From positions 1 through 23,107 of the forward strand of contig USNJ01000009.1 of the NCBI GenBank assembly GCA_900556055.1: DNA of 23,107 bases, written 5' to 3'. The DNA comes from an uncultured Ruminococcus sp. (GTDB taxonomy: Bacteria > Bacillota > Clostridia > Oscillospirales > Ruminococcaceae). The position numbers were made by a program, and so were the translations under genes. The number at the start of each line of letters is the position of its first letter. Within the stretch, counting starts at the first letter, position 1. Shown here piece by piece: positions 15,960-23,107 of the stretch. The notes under the pieces are model-generated. The model did not search any database. It was not told the DNA's origin and worked only from the letters and a program-made list of their open reading frames with translations.

Positions 15960-16337
15960 AAGCAACTTCCTTCCCTACTCTTTAATGTTACATATGCATC
16001 CCGCCGGAGGGAATGCAGTAAGTTGTCCTGATCAAGAGTAAATAAAAATTATTTTACATATTCCGAACGCAATGAAAATAATAAACTCTGCGTTCAATTC
16101 TGTTCATTTATATTATAACGCTTTTGCAAAAATATTATTGTATATAAGGTTAGTAAATTGTTAAGTGATTGTAAATTTCATATTATAACGATTTTTACGA
16201 AAGAAAACGCTTAAAAATTATTAATCTTTCGGGAGCGAAAACGTTTGATTTTTGTGCATATATTATAGTAATTGCTAATGCTTTAAAGCGCGTATTTGTG
16301 CATGTATACAAATATTTCCGCAATCTTATAAAAAGAC
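15960..16337. other. Long AT-rich divergent regulatory region with repeats
   Basis: No gene is visible here. ATATTATAACG occurs twice, at 16110-16120 and 16180-16190 (70 bases apart). Each copy reads as a TATAAT -10 box on the minus strand (16117-16112, 16187-16182) for the response regulator, but with poor -35 boxes. GAACGCA (16065-16071) and TGCGTTC (16089-16095) form a perfect 7-bp inverted repeat 17 bases apart, downstream of these boxes. CGAAAGA (16198-16204) and TCTTTCG (16225-16231) form another. These are candidate activator or autoregulation sites. The assignment of promoters is uncertain. Confidence 0.4.
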
Positions 16338-16365
16338 TTGATTTTTCCGTACAATGCGCTAAAAT
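16338..16365 (+). promoter_or_regulatory. groESL promoter
   Basis: TTGATT (16338-16343) and TAAAAT (16360-16365) are separated by 16 bases, placed directly before the CIRCE operator. This is the normal arrangement of vegetative heat-shock promoters in Firmicutes. Confidence 0.75.
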
Positions 16366-16370
16366 ATATA

Positions 16371-16397
16371 TTAGCACTCGAAGATAAAGAGTGCTAG
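16371..16397. promoter_or_regulatory. CIRCE operator for HrcA
   Basis: TTAGCACTC, nine bases, GAGTGCTAG matches the CIRCE consensus at every position except the last (A to G). HrcA repressor binds this inverted repeat and is released on heat shock or when GroEL is titrated. No hrcA gene lies in the window. Confidence 0.96.
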
Positions 16398-16763
<366 letters not shown>

Positions 16764-16783
16764 TCCCCACATTTATAGTATAG

Positions 16784-18433
<1,650 letters not shown>

Positions 18434-18440
18434 TAAATTC

Positions 18441-18618
18441 AGGCGGCGGGCGGGGAACCCCCGCCGGTATTCCGCAGTACGGCGCGGTAAACCGTCGCCT
18501 TACTATTGTGGAGTGAATAAACCAAGCGTCCGCGCGTTGGTACTTTTGATTTTTGTTTGATGGGAGAACTGCTTTTGCGGTTCTCCTTTTTTATTTTCAA
18601 GTGAACATCGACCGCAGA
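18441..18618 (+). repeat. Structured intergenic repeat, copy 1 (3' region of groEL)
   Basis: This segment is homologous over its whole length to 22894-23069 in the same orientation. The first 32 bases of the core (18478-18509) are identical to 22923-22954. CAAGCGTCCGCGC recurs at the same distance (45 bases on), and ACTGCTTTTGCGGTTC recurs 90 versus 91 bases on. It contains a GC hairpin (18445-18450 with 18460-18465), a second hairpin GGCG-CGG-TAAA-CCG-T-CGCC (18481-18499), and a terminator hairpin at the end. It has no coding capacity that I can support. It looks like a dispersed, RNA-forming intergenic element that here also supplies the groEL terminator. Confidence 0.85.
18563..18597 (+). 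terminator. groESL terminator, part of repeat copy 1
   Basis: GGAGAACTGC (18563-18572) pairs with GCGGTTCTCC (18577-18586) through ten pairs with one G-U, with a TTTT loop, followed by TTTTTTATTTTC. Confidence 0.88.
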
Positions 18619-18622
18619 TAAA

Positions 18623-18653
18623 AAAAGGGACTGCTTCAGAAACAGTCCCTTTT
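18623..18653 (-). terminator. Terminator of the MATE transporter gene
   Basis: AAAAGGGACTG (18623-18633) pairs perfectly with CAGTCCCTTTT (18643-18653). On the minus strand it is followed by seven Ts. It sits nine bases after the gene's stop codon. Confidence 0.88.
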
Positions 18654-18662
18654 AATTATTAT

Positions 18663-20024
18663 TTATGCGGAAACGCTCTGCCGGTTTGCGTTGTAATCGA
18701 AATAGAGCTTCTTCATTTTCGAGAAATATGTCAGGCAGAGGAGGATAACTGCGGCTATCCACGCTGTCGGGCTTGCTATGCATATCGCCATATATCCGAA
18801 ATGTCCGACAAGGAGGAATGCAACTGCCGTTCTTGCGGCAAGCTCGCACACGCCCGCCATCATCGGCAGGAGGCTGTAGCCAAGTCCCTGGAGCGAATTT
18901 CTCAGGATAAAAAGTATCGCAAGCACGGGGTAGAACATTCCGTTAATGCGGAGGAAGGTCTTTACGTCGCCGAGGATAGCGGTCTGATCCGCATCGATGA
19001 AAAGGAGGGCTATATACTGTCCGAGCAGTGCGACTGCGGCAAATGCGGCAGCACTGTAAATAAGCGTTACAATGGTGCTTTCCCTTATGCCCTGCTTTAT
19101 TCTCGGTATCTTGCCTGCGCCGAGGTTCTGTCCGCCGTAAGTAGCAAGAGTTACGCCCATCGTTTCCATCGGCTGCATTGCTATCATCTGTATCTTATTT
19201 GCCGCCGTAACAGCCGCAACGATTCCCGAGCCGAGCGAATTTACGGCGGTCTGGAGGATTATCGATCCGATAGCGGTTATGGAGAACTGAAAGGCCATCG
19301 GCAGACCTATTTTCAGGAGCGTTCCGCAGCACTGACCTTCGGGCTTCAGCTCCGACTTTGCAAATGTCAGTATCGGATATTTCCTTTTCATGTAGATCAG
19401 GCATAGCACCGCAGAAACAGCCTGCGCTATGACTGTCGCCCAGCCTGCGCCCGCACATTCCATCTTTAAGCCGACAACGAACAGGAAGTCCAGTGCGACA
19501 TTCAGAAGCGAGGCTATCGCAAGGAATATGAGCGGAGTGCGGCTGTCGCCCAATGCACGGAGGATAGACGCAAGAATGTTGTAAAGCATAGTTACAGCTA
19601 TTCCGCCGAAGATTATGATTATGTAGTCATATGCGTAATCTATGATATCATCGGGAGTTTTTGTCAGCACGAGCATATCTCTCGTGAATATCATGGTGAG
19701 CGTTGTCATCACGACGGTTATTATCACCGAGAGATAGAAAGCGTTTGCGGTGTGCTTTCTCATCGCCGAATAATCGCCTGCGCCGAACCGCTGGGCAACG
19801 GGTATCGCAAATCCGCTGGCACAGCCCGTAACAAATCCGATAACAAGGAAGTTTACAGCACCCGTCGAGCCGACAGCCGCAAGAGCGTCAACGCCTACGA
19901 ATTTGCCGACTATCATGCTGTCCACCATATTATAAAACTGCTGAAAGAGGTTTCCTATCAGCATTGGGATACAGAACTGAAGTATAAGTGTGAGGGGCTT
20001 TCCCTCGGTCATATCTCTTGTCAT
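18663..20024 (-). CDS. MATE-family multidrug/sodium efflux transporter
   Basis: This 453-residue protein has about twelve membrane helices in two homologous halves. It exports cationic drugs or metabolites in exchange for Na+ or H+. Family features are the opening LTLILQFCIPMLIGNLFQQF-type helix with YNMVDSMIVGKFVG, GFAIPVAQRFGAGD, ILRALGDSRTPL in the first half, and MQPMETMGVTLATYGGQNLG with ILRNSLQGLGYS in the second. ATG 20024 is chosen, not the longer TTG start at 20045, because AGGAGG lies seven bases before it and MTRDMTEGKP is a typical start. It is a single-gene unit with its own promoter and terminator. The substrate cannot be told from sequence. Confidence 0.94.
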   Translation of the reverse strand: MTRDMTEGKPLTLILQFCIPMLIGNLFQQFYNMVDSMIVGKFVGVDALAAVGSTGAVNFLVIGFVTGCASGFAIPVAQRFGAGDYSAMRKHTANAFYLSVIITVVMTTLTMIFTRDMLVLTKTPDDIIDYAYDYIIIIFGGIAVTMLYNILASILRALGDSRTPLIFLAIASLLNVALDFLFVVGLKMECAGAGWATVIAQAVSAVLCLIYMKRKYPILTFAKSELKPEGQCCGTLLKIGLPMAFQFSITAIGSIILQTAVNSLGSGIVAAVTAANKIQMIAMQPMETMGVTLATYGGQNLGAGKIPRIKQGIRESTIVTLIYSAAAFAAVALLGQYIALLFIDADQTAILGDVKTFLRINGMFYPVLAILFILRNSLQGLGYSLLPMMAGVCELAARTAVAFLLVGHFGYMAICIASPTAWIAAVILLCLTYFSKMKKLYFDYNANRQSVSA

Positions 20025-20069
20025 AAAAAGCCTCCTGACCGACAAAAAAATTCAATCAAAGCTTAGATT

Positions 20070-20098
20070 ATTTTATCCCGAAAGGCGGTCAATGTCAA
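20070..20098 (-). promoter_or_regulatory. Promoter of the MATE gene
   Basis: On the minus strand TTGACA (20098-20093), 17 bases, TAAAAT (20075-20070). The remaining part of the 20046-20360 gap holds no other feature I can support apart from the -10 box at 20322. Confidence 0.85.
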
Positions 20099-20321
20099 GA
20101 CATTTTATGCACAAATAAATTCATGCGCAAAGGTTTTCGGTTTGTCACTTTTCTGCGTTGTAAATCATCGTTTCACATATAAATAACAAAACGTACTTAT
20201 GGGGATTTTTTATGTTTATAAAGATAGCTATCGCCGTCAGCCGTATTTTTTGTGAACCCGGATTCTTGAACTGTTTACAAATGCATAACCGTCATAGGCG
20301 GATTATGTCGGGAAAATATAG

Positions 20322-20327
20322 TATAAT
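20322..20327 (+). promoter_or_regulatory. Probable -10 box of the lipoprotein gene
   Basis: TATAAT lies 33 bases before ATG 20361. No convincing -35 hexamer is seen at 16-18 bases upstream, so activation or a different sigma preference is possible. Confidence 0.45.
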
Positions 20328-20360
20328 CTTTTTATAAATATATGGGAGGTTATGCTATAA

Positions 20361-21062
20361 ATGAGATTCCGATCATTGGTTATTTTATCGCTGTGTATGT
20401 TTCTTTGCTCATGTTCGGCAGGGGCTGATACAAATGCAGCCGATGTTTCGGACACACCGGTATCAGCTGTATCGTCGGAGACAATTTCATCTATCCAAGA
20501 AACAACAACCCCGGGATCAGTGACTGAAACATCTCCCGAAACATCTGCCGAGGCGCAGAGCGAAGCAGTCACCAAAGAAAGCTATACGGAAACATCTGAG
20601 GAAAATACATATACCGATACAACCGTCAGCGATCCAATTACAGAGGTTACTTTGAACAGTGAAGATATCATGATTGAAACAACTTTTTCAAGGGCTGCTC
20701 CCGAGAACTTCAAAGGAAGCTTTTATATGTATTTGGGGAATTACAGTGCCGATCCCGAATTCTGGAGTTTTTATATTGAGTGTCTTGACGGTGATGCTCC
20801 CGTAAATGCTGTCAGAGACTTCATAGCCGAAAGACTCGAAAACGGTGAGTGGGTGAATGTTCCGCTGTTTGTTCCCGATGTTATCCTTGAGAATTCACTT
20901 TTGGGAACGATTATAGGAAAAGAACCGCCTACTCTGCAATTTTCAATCAGTGACAGCGATTTTGCAACCCCCCTTGAAAGCGGGCATTATCGTATAACCG
21001 TTATTGACACAAACGGAGTTTTTAACGGAGAGACTGTCAGCTGCGAATTTGATGTGCCGTAA
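20361..21062 (+). CDS. Lipoprotein with Ser/Thr/Glu-rich stalk and C-terminal Ig-like domain
   Basis: This 233-residue secreted lipoprotein has lipobox LCSC giving lipidated C18, followed by a low-complexity stalk (about 20-105) dominated by S, T, E and V. Such stalks hold a domain away from the membrane across the cell wall. The folded part (about 108-233) contains FKGSFYMYLGNYSADPEFWS and ends with LESGHYRITVIDTNGVFNG and CEFDV. This ending resembles the closing strands of bacterial Ig-like domains found in Firmicute lipoproteins (a GxYRI..., then ...EF pattern). No enzyme motif is visible. GGGAGG (20344-20349) precedes the start. It is a single-gene unit with a perfect terminator, and its function is unknown. 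Confidence 0.75.
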   Translation: MRFRSLVILSLCMFLCSCSAGADTNAADVSDTPVSAVSSETISSIQETTTPGSVTETSPETSAEAQSEAVTKESYTETSEENTYTDTTVSDPITEVTLNSEDIMIETTFSRAAPENFKGSFYMYLGNYSADPEFWSFYIECLDGDAPVNAVRDFIAERLENGEWVNVPLFVPDVILENSLLGTIIGKEPPTLQFSISDSDFATPLESGHYRITVIDTNGVFNGETVSCEFDVP

Positions 21063-21081
21063 TTATCTTTTATAACAATTG

Positions 21082-21116
21082 AAGCCGTCCATTTTCCAAT
21101 GGACGGCTTGTTTTTT
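21082..21116 (+). terminator. Terminator of the lipoprotein gene
   Basis: A 12-bp perfect stem AAGCCGTCCATT (21082-21093) with 21098-21109 has a TTCC loop and is followed by GTTTTTT. It also lies 20 bases downstream of the iscU stop on the other strand, where its U-run is weak, so it may end both transcripts but is built for the plus strand. Confidence 0.9.
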
Positions 21117-21129
21117 ACGGTCATATTCA

Positions 21130-21552
21130 TCAGTGGCAGCTTTCGCACTCGCCTATCTCGCCGACTATCGGCAGCGGGTCGATGCCCTGTCTGCTGTAAT
21201 AATCGGAAATAGCGGCTTTCATTGCCTGTTCCGCAAGGACAGAGCAGTGGAGCTTTACGGGCGGCAGACCGTCCAGAGCCTCAACTACTGCCTTGTTTGT
21301 CAGCTTCAGTGCGTCCTCAATAGTTTTGCCTTTGACCATCTCGGTAGCTATGGAAGATGTTGCTATCGCAGCGCCGCAGCCGAAGGTCTTGAACTTAACA
21401 TCGGTGATAACGCCGTTATCTATCTTCAGGTACATCTTCATGATATCGCCGCACTTTGCGTTTCCTACCTCGCCCACGCCGTCAGCGTTTTCTATCTCGC
21501 CGACATTTCTCGGATTTGCGAAATGGTCCATTACTTTTTCACTGTATAACAT
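21130..21552 (-). CDS. iscU: Fe-S cluster assembly scaffold IscU/NifU-like
   Basis: This 140-residue protein is the scaffold on which iron and cysteine-derived sulfur are built into Fe-S clusters. The three cluster ligands and the conserved Asp are present: C34-G-D36 (KCGDIMKM), C59 (FGCGAAIA) and C103 (LHCSVLAEQA). It starts with the family-typical YSEKVMDHFANPRNVG. A C-terminal tail ends in CESCH, with two more cysteines and a histidine. The gene begins two bases after the desulfurase stop, with its ribosome-binding site inside that gene, so the two are tightly coupled. No hscA/hscB or fdx follows in the window, as is usual for clostridial two-gene Isc operons. Confidence 0.96.
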   Translation of the reverse strand: MLYSEKVMDHFANPRNVGEIENADGVGEVGNAKCGDIMKMYLKIDNGVITDVKFKTFGCGAAIATSSIATEMVKGKTIEDALKLTNKAVVEALDGLPPVKLHCSVLAEQAMKAAISDYYSRQGIDPLPIVGEIGECESCH

Positions 21553-21554
21553 AG

Positions 21555-22748
21555 TCAGTTTCCTTTCTTTTCATCAGCCTTGATGCGTTCCCAGAGCGGT
21601 GACATTCCTCTTAATCTTTCGATAACGGGCGGGATAACGCTCAGGATATAATCAACATCTTCATCGGTGGTTTCGTCGGATATCGAAAGTCTCAGCGAAC
21701 CGTGAGCTATCTCATGCGGCAGACCGATCGCCAGCAGAACGTGTGACGGATCGAGCGATCCCGAAGTACACGCCGATCCGCTGGAAGCGCATATTCCCTG
21801 CATATCCAGCGAAAGCAGGAGCGACTCGCCCTCAACGCCCTCGAATGAGATATTGACATTTCCGCAGAGGCGGTTTTTCACAGTGCCGTTCAGGTGAGCA
21901 CGTTCGATCTTTGTAAGCTCGCTTATCAGTCTGTCTCTTTTGGGCGTTACTCTTGCCTGCTTGCCGGGAATGTCGGAAACAGCGATCTCAAGAGCCTTTG
22001 CAAGACCGACTATTGCAGGAGTGTTTTCTGTGCCTGCACGCTTTGAACGCTCCTGACCGCCGCCGTTTATAAGGTTCGGGAGATTTATCCCCTTCTTAAT
22101 ATACAATATGCCTATGCCCTTCTGCGCATGAATTTTATGTCCGGAAAGAGACATCATATCTATATTCTGTTCTTTGACGTTTATGGGGACATTTCCGACA
22201 GCCTGAACGGCATCTGTGTGGAAGAGAACGCCTTTTTTCCTGCATATCCCGCCTATTTCGGGGATAGGGTTTATCGTGCCGATCTCGTTATTTGCGTACA
22301 TCACGGTAACGAGTGCGGTATCGTCACGGACAGCCTTTTCGAGCTGTTCAAGGGAGATATTACCCTCCCTGTCAACGGGGAGATAGGTCACTTCAAAGCC
22401 TTCTTTTTCGAGTACGGCGCAGGTATGGAGGACTGCATGATGTTCAACAGCTGTCGTGATGATATGTTTTTTACCTTTTGCTGCGAGCTTATGAGCCGTG
22501 CCGAGGATAGCCCAGTTATCCGACTCCGAGCCGCCGCTTGTGAAATATATCTCGGATGGTTCGCAGCCGAGGGAAGCGGCGCAGGATTCTCTTGCGGTTT
22601 CGACAGCACGTTTAGCATCTCGTCCGAGTTTATATATAGAAGAGGGGTTTCCGAACTGTTCTGTGAGGTATGGCATCATAGCGTCCAGAACGGGGGCGGA
22701 TATTTTAGTCGTAGCGGAGTTATCCGCATAGACGAATTTTTTTTCCAT
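21555..22748 (-). CDS. iscS: Cysteine desulfurase, NifS/IscS type
   Basis: This 397-residue PLP enzyme removes sulfur from cysteine, giving alanine and an enzyme-bound persulfide for Fe-S assembly on the scaffold encoded next. Visible are the N-terminal [10 protein letters not shown], the EHHAVL motif that stacks on [12 protein letters not shown], the PLP-lysine segment [12 protein letters not shown], and the active-site cysteine loop [17 protein letters not shown], which is of group I type. I choose ATG 22748 ([14 protein letters not shown]): AGGA lies 9 bases upstream, whereas the ATG at 22757 directly abuts that site, and the longer open frame runs into the promoter. A sigma-A promoter with a palindrome between its boxes lies at 22803-22831. 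Confidence 0.96.
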   Translation of the reverse strand: MEKKFVYADNSATTKISAPVLDAMMPYLTEQFGNPSSIYKLGRDAKRAVETARESCAASLGCEPSEIYFTSGGSESDNWAILGTAHKLAAKGKKHIITTAVEHHAVLHTCAVLEKEGFEVTYLPVDREGNISLEQLEKAVRDDTALVTVMYANNEIGTINPIPEIGGICRKKGVLFHTDAVQAVGNVPINVKEQNIDMMSLSGHKIHAQKGIGILYIKKGINLPNLINGGGQERSKRAGTENTPAIVGLAKALEIAVSDIPGKQARVTPKRDRLISELTKIERAHLNGTVKNRLCGNVNISFEGVEGESLLLSLDMQGICASSGSACTSGSLDPSHVLLAIGLPHEIAHGSLRLSISDETTDEDVDYILSVIPPVIERLRGMSPLWERIKADEKKGN

Positions 22749-22802
22749 GTTTATCATTCCTTTCGGGGAAATACAAGATATATCATTTCCGATATTGTCT
22801 AT

Positions 22803-22831
22803 ATTATACACCTGTTTAGTAGGAATTTCAA
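22803..22831 (-). promoter_or_regulatory. Promoter of iscS-iscU
   Basis: On the minus strand TTGAAA (22831-22826), 17 bases, TATAAT (22808-22803) preceded by TG. The leader is about 48 bases. Confidence 0.85.
22811..22823. promoter_or_regulatory. Candidate Rrf2-type (IscR/CymR-like) operator in the isc promoter
   Basis: The minus-strand sequence CCTACTAAACAGG is an imperfect palindrome (CCTnnTnAnnAGG) filling the spacer between -35 and -10. Rrf2-family regulators of Fe-S and cysteine genes bind related palindromes in Firmicutes, and a site here would block RNA polymerase. No rrf2 gene is in the window, so this is a position-based inference. Confidence 0.35.
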
Positions 22832-22861
22832 TACCCTTAAAAAAAATTTACAATCTGCGGG

Positions 22862-22927
22862 GTGCGGCGTCCGCACTGTTTTTTCGCGATACGGTGGGGA
22901 CACCCCCACGGGTTTTTCGCGATACGG
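22862..22927 (+). repeat. Tandem hairpin units with 15-base direct repeat
   Basis: TTTTTCGCGATACGG occurs at 22880-22894 and again at 22913-22927, a period of 33 bases. Each copy is preceded by a perfect 6-bp hairpin: GTGCGG-CGT-CCGCAC (22862-22876) and GTGGGG-ACAC-CCCCAC (22894-22909). Each unit therefore looks like a hairpin followed by a T-run. The second unit runs straight into the long repeat that starts at 22923. Confidence 0.8.
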
Positions 22928-23069
22928 CGCGGTAAACCGTCGCCTTACTATTGTTTAGGGATATAGTCAAGCGTCCGCGCAAAGGGGACTTTAGCGTTTT
23001 GTTTGTGGAGCGCACTGCTTTTGCGGTTCGCCTTTTGCTTTTTATGTTCAGGTGAACAGCAGCCACAGA
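22894..23069 (+). repeat. Structured intergenic repeat, copy 2
   Basis: This is the same element as at 18441-18618 and in the same orientation: GC hairpin (22894-22909), identical 32-base core (22923-22954) with hairpin GGCG-CGG-TAAA-CCG-T-CGCC, CAAGCGTCCGCGC at 22968-22980, and a terminator-like hairpin (23010-23018 with 23023-23031) followed by TTTTGCTTTTT. Relative to copy 1, the last hairpin has an A-T pair replaced by C-G, which preserves pairing, and one mismatch. It points away from iscS towards sequence beyond the window. The final 38 bases of the window (23070-23107) show nothing recognisable. Confidence 0.85.
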
Positions 23070-23107
23070 CCCGCACCAGAAACTAAAAAGTTCGCCAGCC
23101 TTTTCAA

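Noticed and set aside
15960..15965. A TTG start two codons earlier for the response regulator
   Set aside because: The AGGAAG site is correctly spaced for ATG 15959 and would nearly abut the TTG.
18441..18618. Interpreting repeat copy 1 as only an ordinary groEL terminator
   Set aside because: The homology to 22894-23069 extends over about 178 bases, far beyond the 35-base terminator hairpin.
20212..20337. A 41-codon open frame in the gap before the lipoprotein gene
   Set aside because: It has no Shine-Dalgarno sequence and an odd composition, and it runs through the likely -10 box of the next gene.
22749..22811. An N-terminal extension of the cysteine desulfurase by 21 codons
   Set aside because: It would start inside the promoter -10 region; ATG 22748 has a proper ribosome-binding site and matches the family's usual start.
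22128..22958. A 276-codon open frame on the plus strand opposite iscS
   Set aside because: It overlaps the complete cysteine desulfurase on the other strand and its composition is unlike a real protein.

Overview
The window looks like chromosomal DNA from a Gram-positive clostridial bacterium, most likely a Ruminococcus-like member of the Oscillospiraceae. This is inferred from protein style and gene set, not from a database search. The supporting signs are a CIRCE-controlled groES-groEL operon with sigma-A promoters, a YtrA-type GntR regulator with its ABC transporter, two lipoproteins with short clostridial-type lipoboxes, a DUF5662 protein, and a NifS/IscU pair. No tRNA, rRNA, CRISPR array or intact mobile element is visible.

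Layout. Positions 1-1260 are a decay zone: the start of an IS256-type transposase reading frame is joined to the C-terminal part of a type III restriction enzyme (Res), which is then frame-broken, followed by an orphan coding fragment and a strong terminator. Positions 1466-6280 form one plus-strand operon with a near-perfect promoter: YtrA-type regulator, ABC ATPase, two membrane proteins, a lipoprotein and a larger membrane-anchored protein that repeats the lipoprotein's domains. Positions 6286-9203 (minus) are the potassium-uptake pair trkA-trkH. Positions 9206-12968 (minus) hold a cardiolipin synthase behind a tripartite hybrid histidine kinase. A DUF5662 gene (13254-13781, plus) faces a two-component pair, OmpR-type regulator then HAMP kinase (15959-13820, minus). 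A 519-base AT-rich spacer then leads to groES-groEL (16479-18433, plus). A MATE transporter (minus), a lipoprotein with a low-complexity stalk (plus) and an iscS-iscU operon (minus) complete the window.

The genes group into envelope/stress functions (ABC operon, cardiolipin synthase, two signalling systems, MATE exporter, two lipoproteins), ion homeostasis (Trk), protein folding (GroE) and Fe-S assembly. The regulatory logic is unusually readable: most promoters can be placed with 17-base spacers and nearly every operon ends in an obvious hairpin.

The least explained items are: (a) a structured intergenic repeat present twice in the same orientation, after groEL (18441-18618) and at the right edge (22894-23069), with a base-paired hairpin that keeps pairing through a compensatory change; (b) the ABC operon's two accessory proteins, built from a shared duplicated domain I cannot name; (c) a terminator-like hairpin lying inside the trkA leader, downstream of the trkA promoter; and (d) the transposase/Res chimera with an intact nuclease motif.
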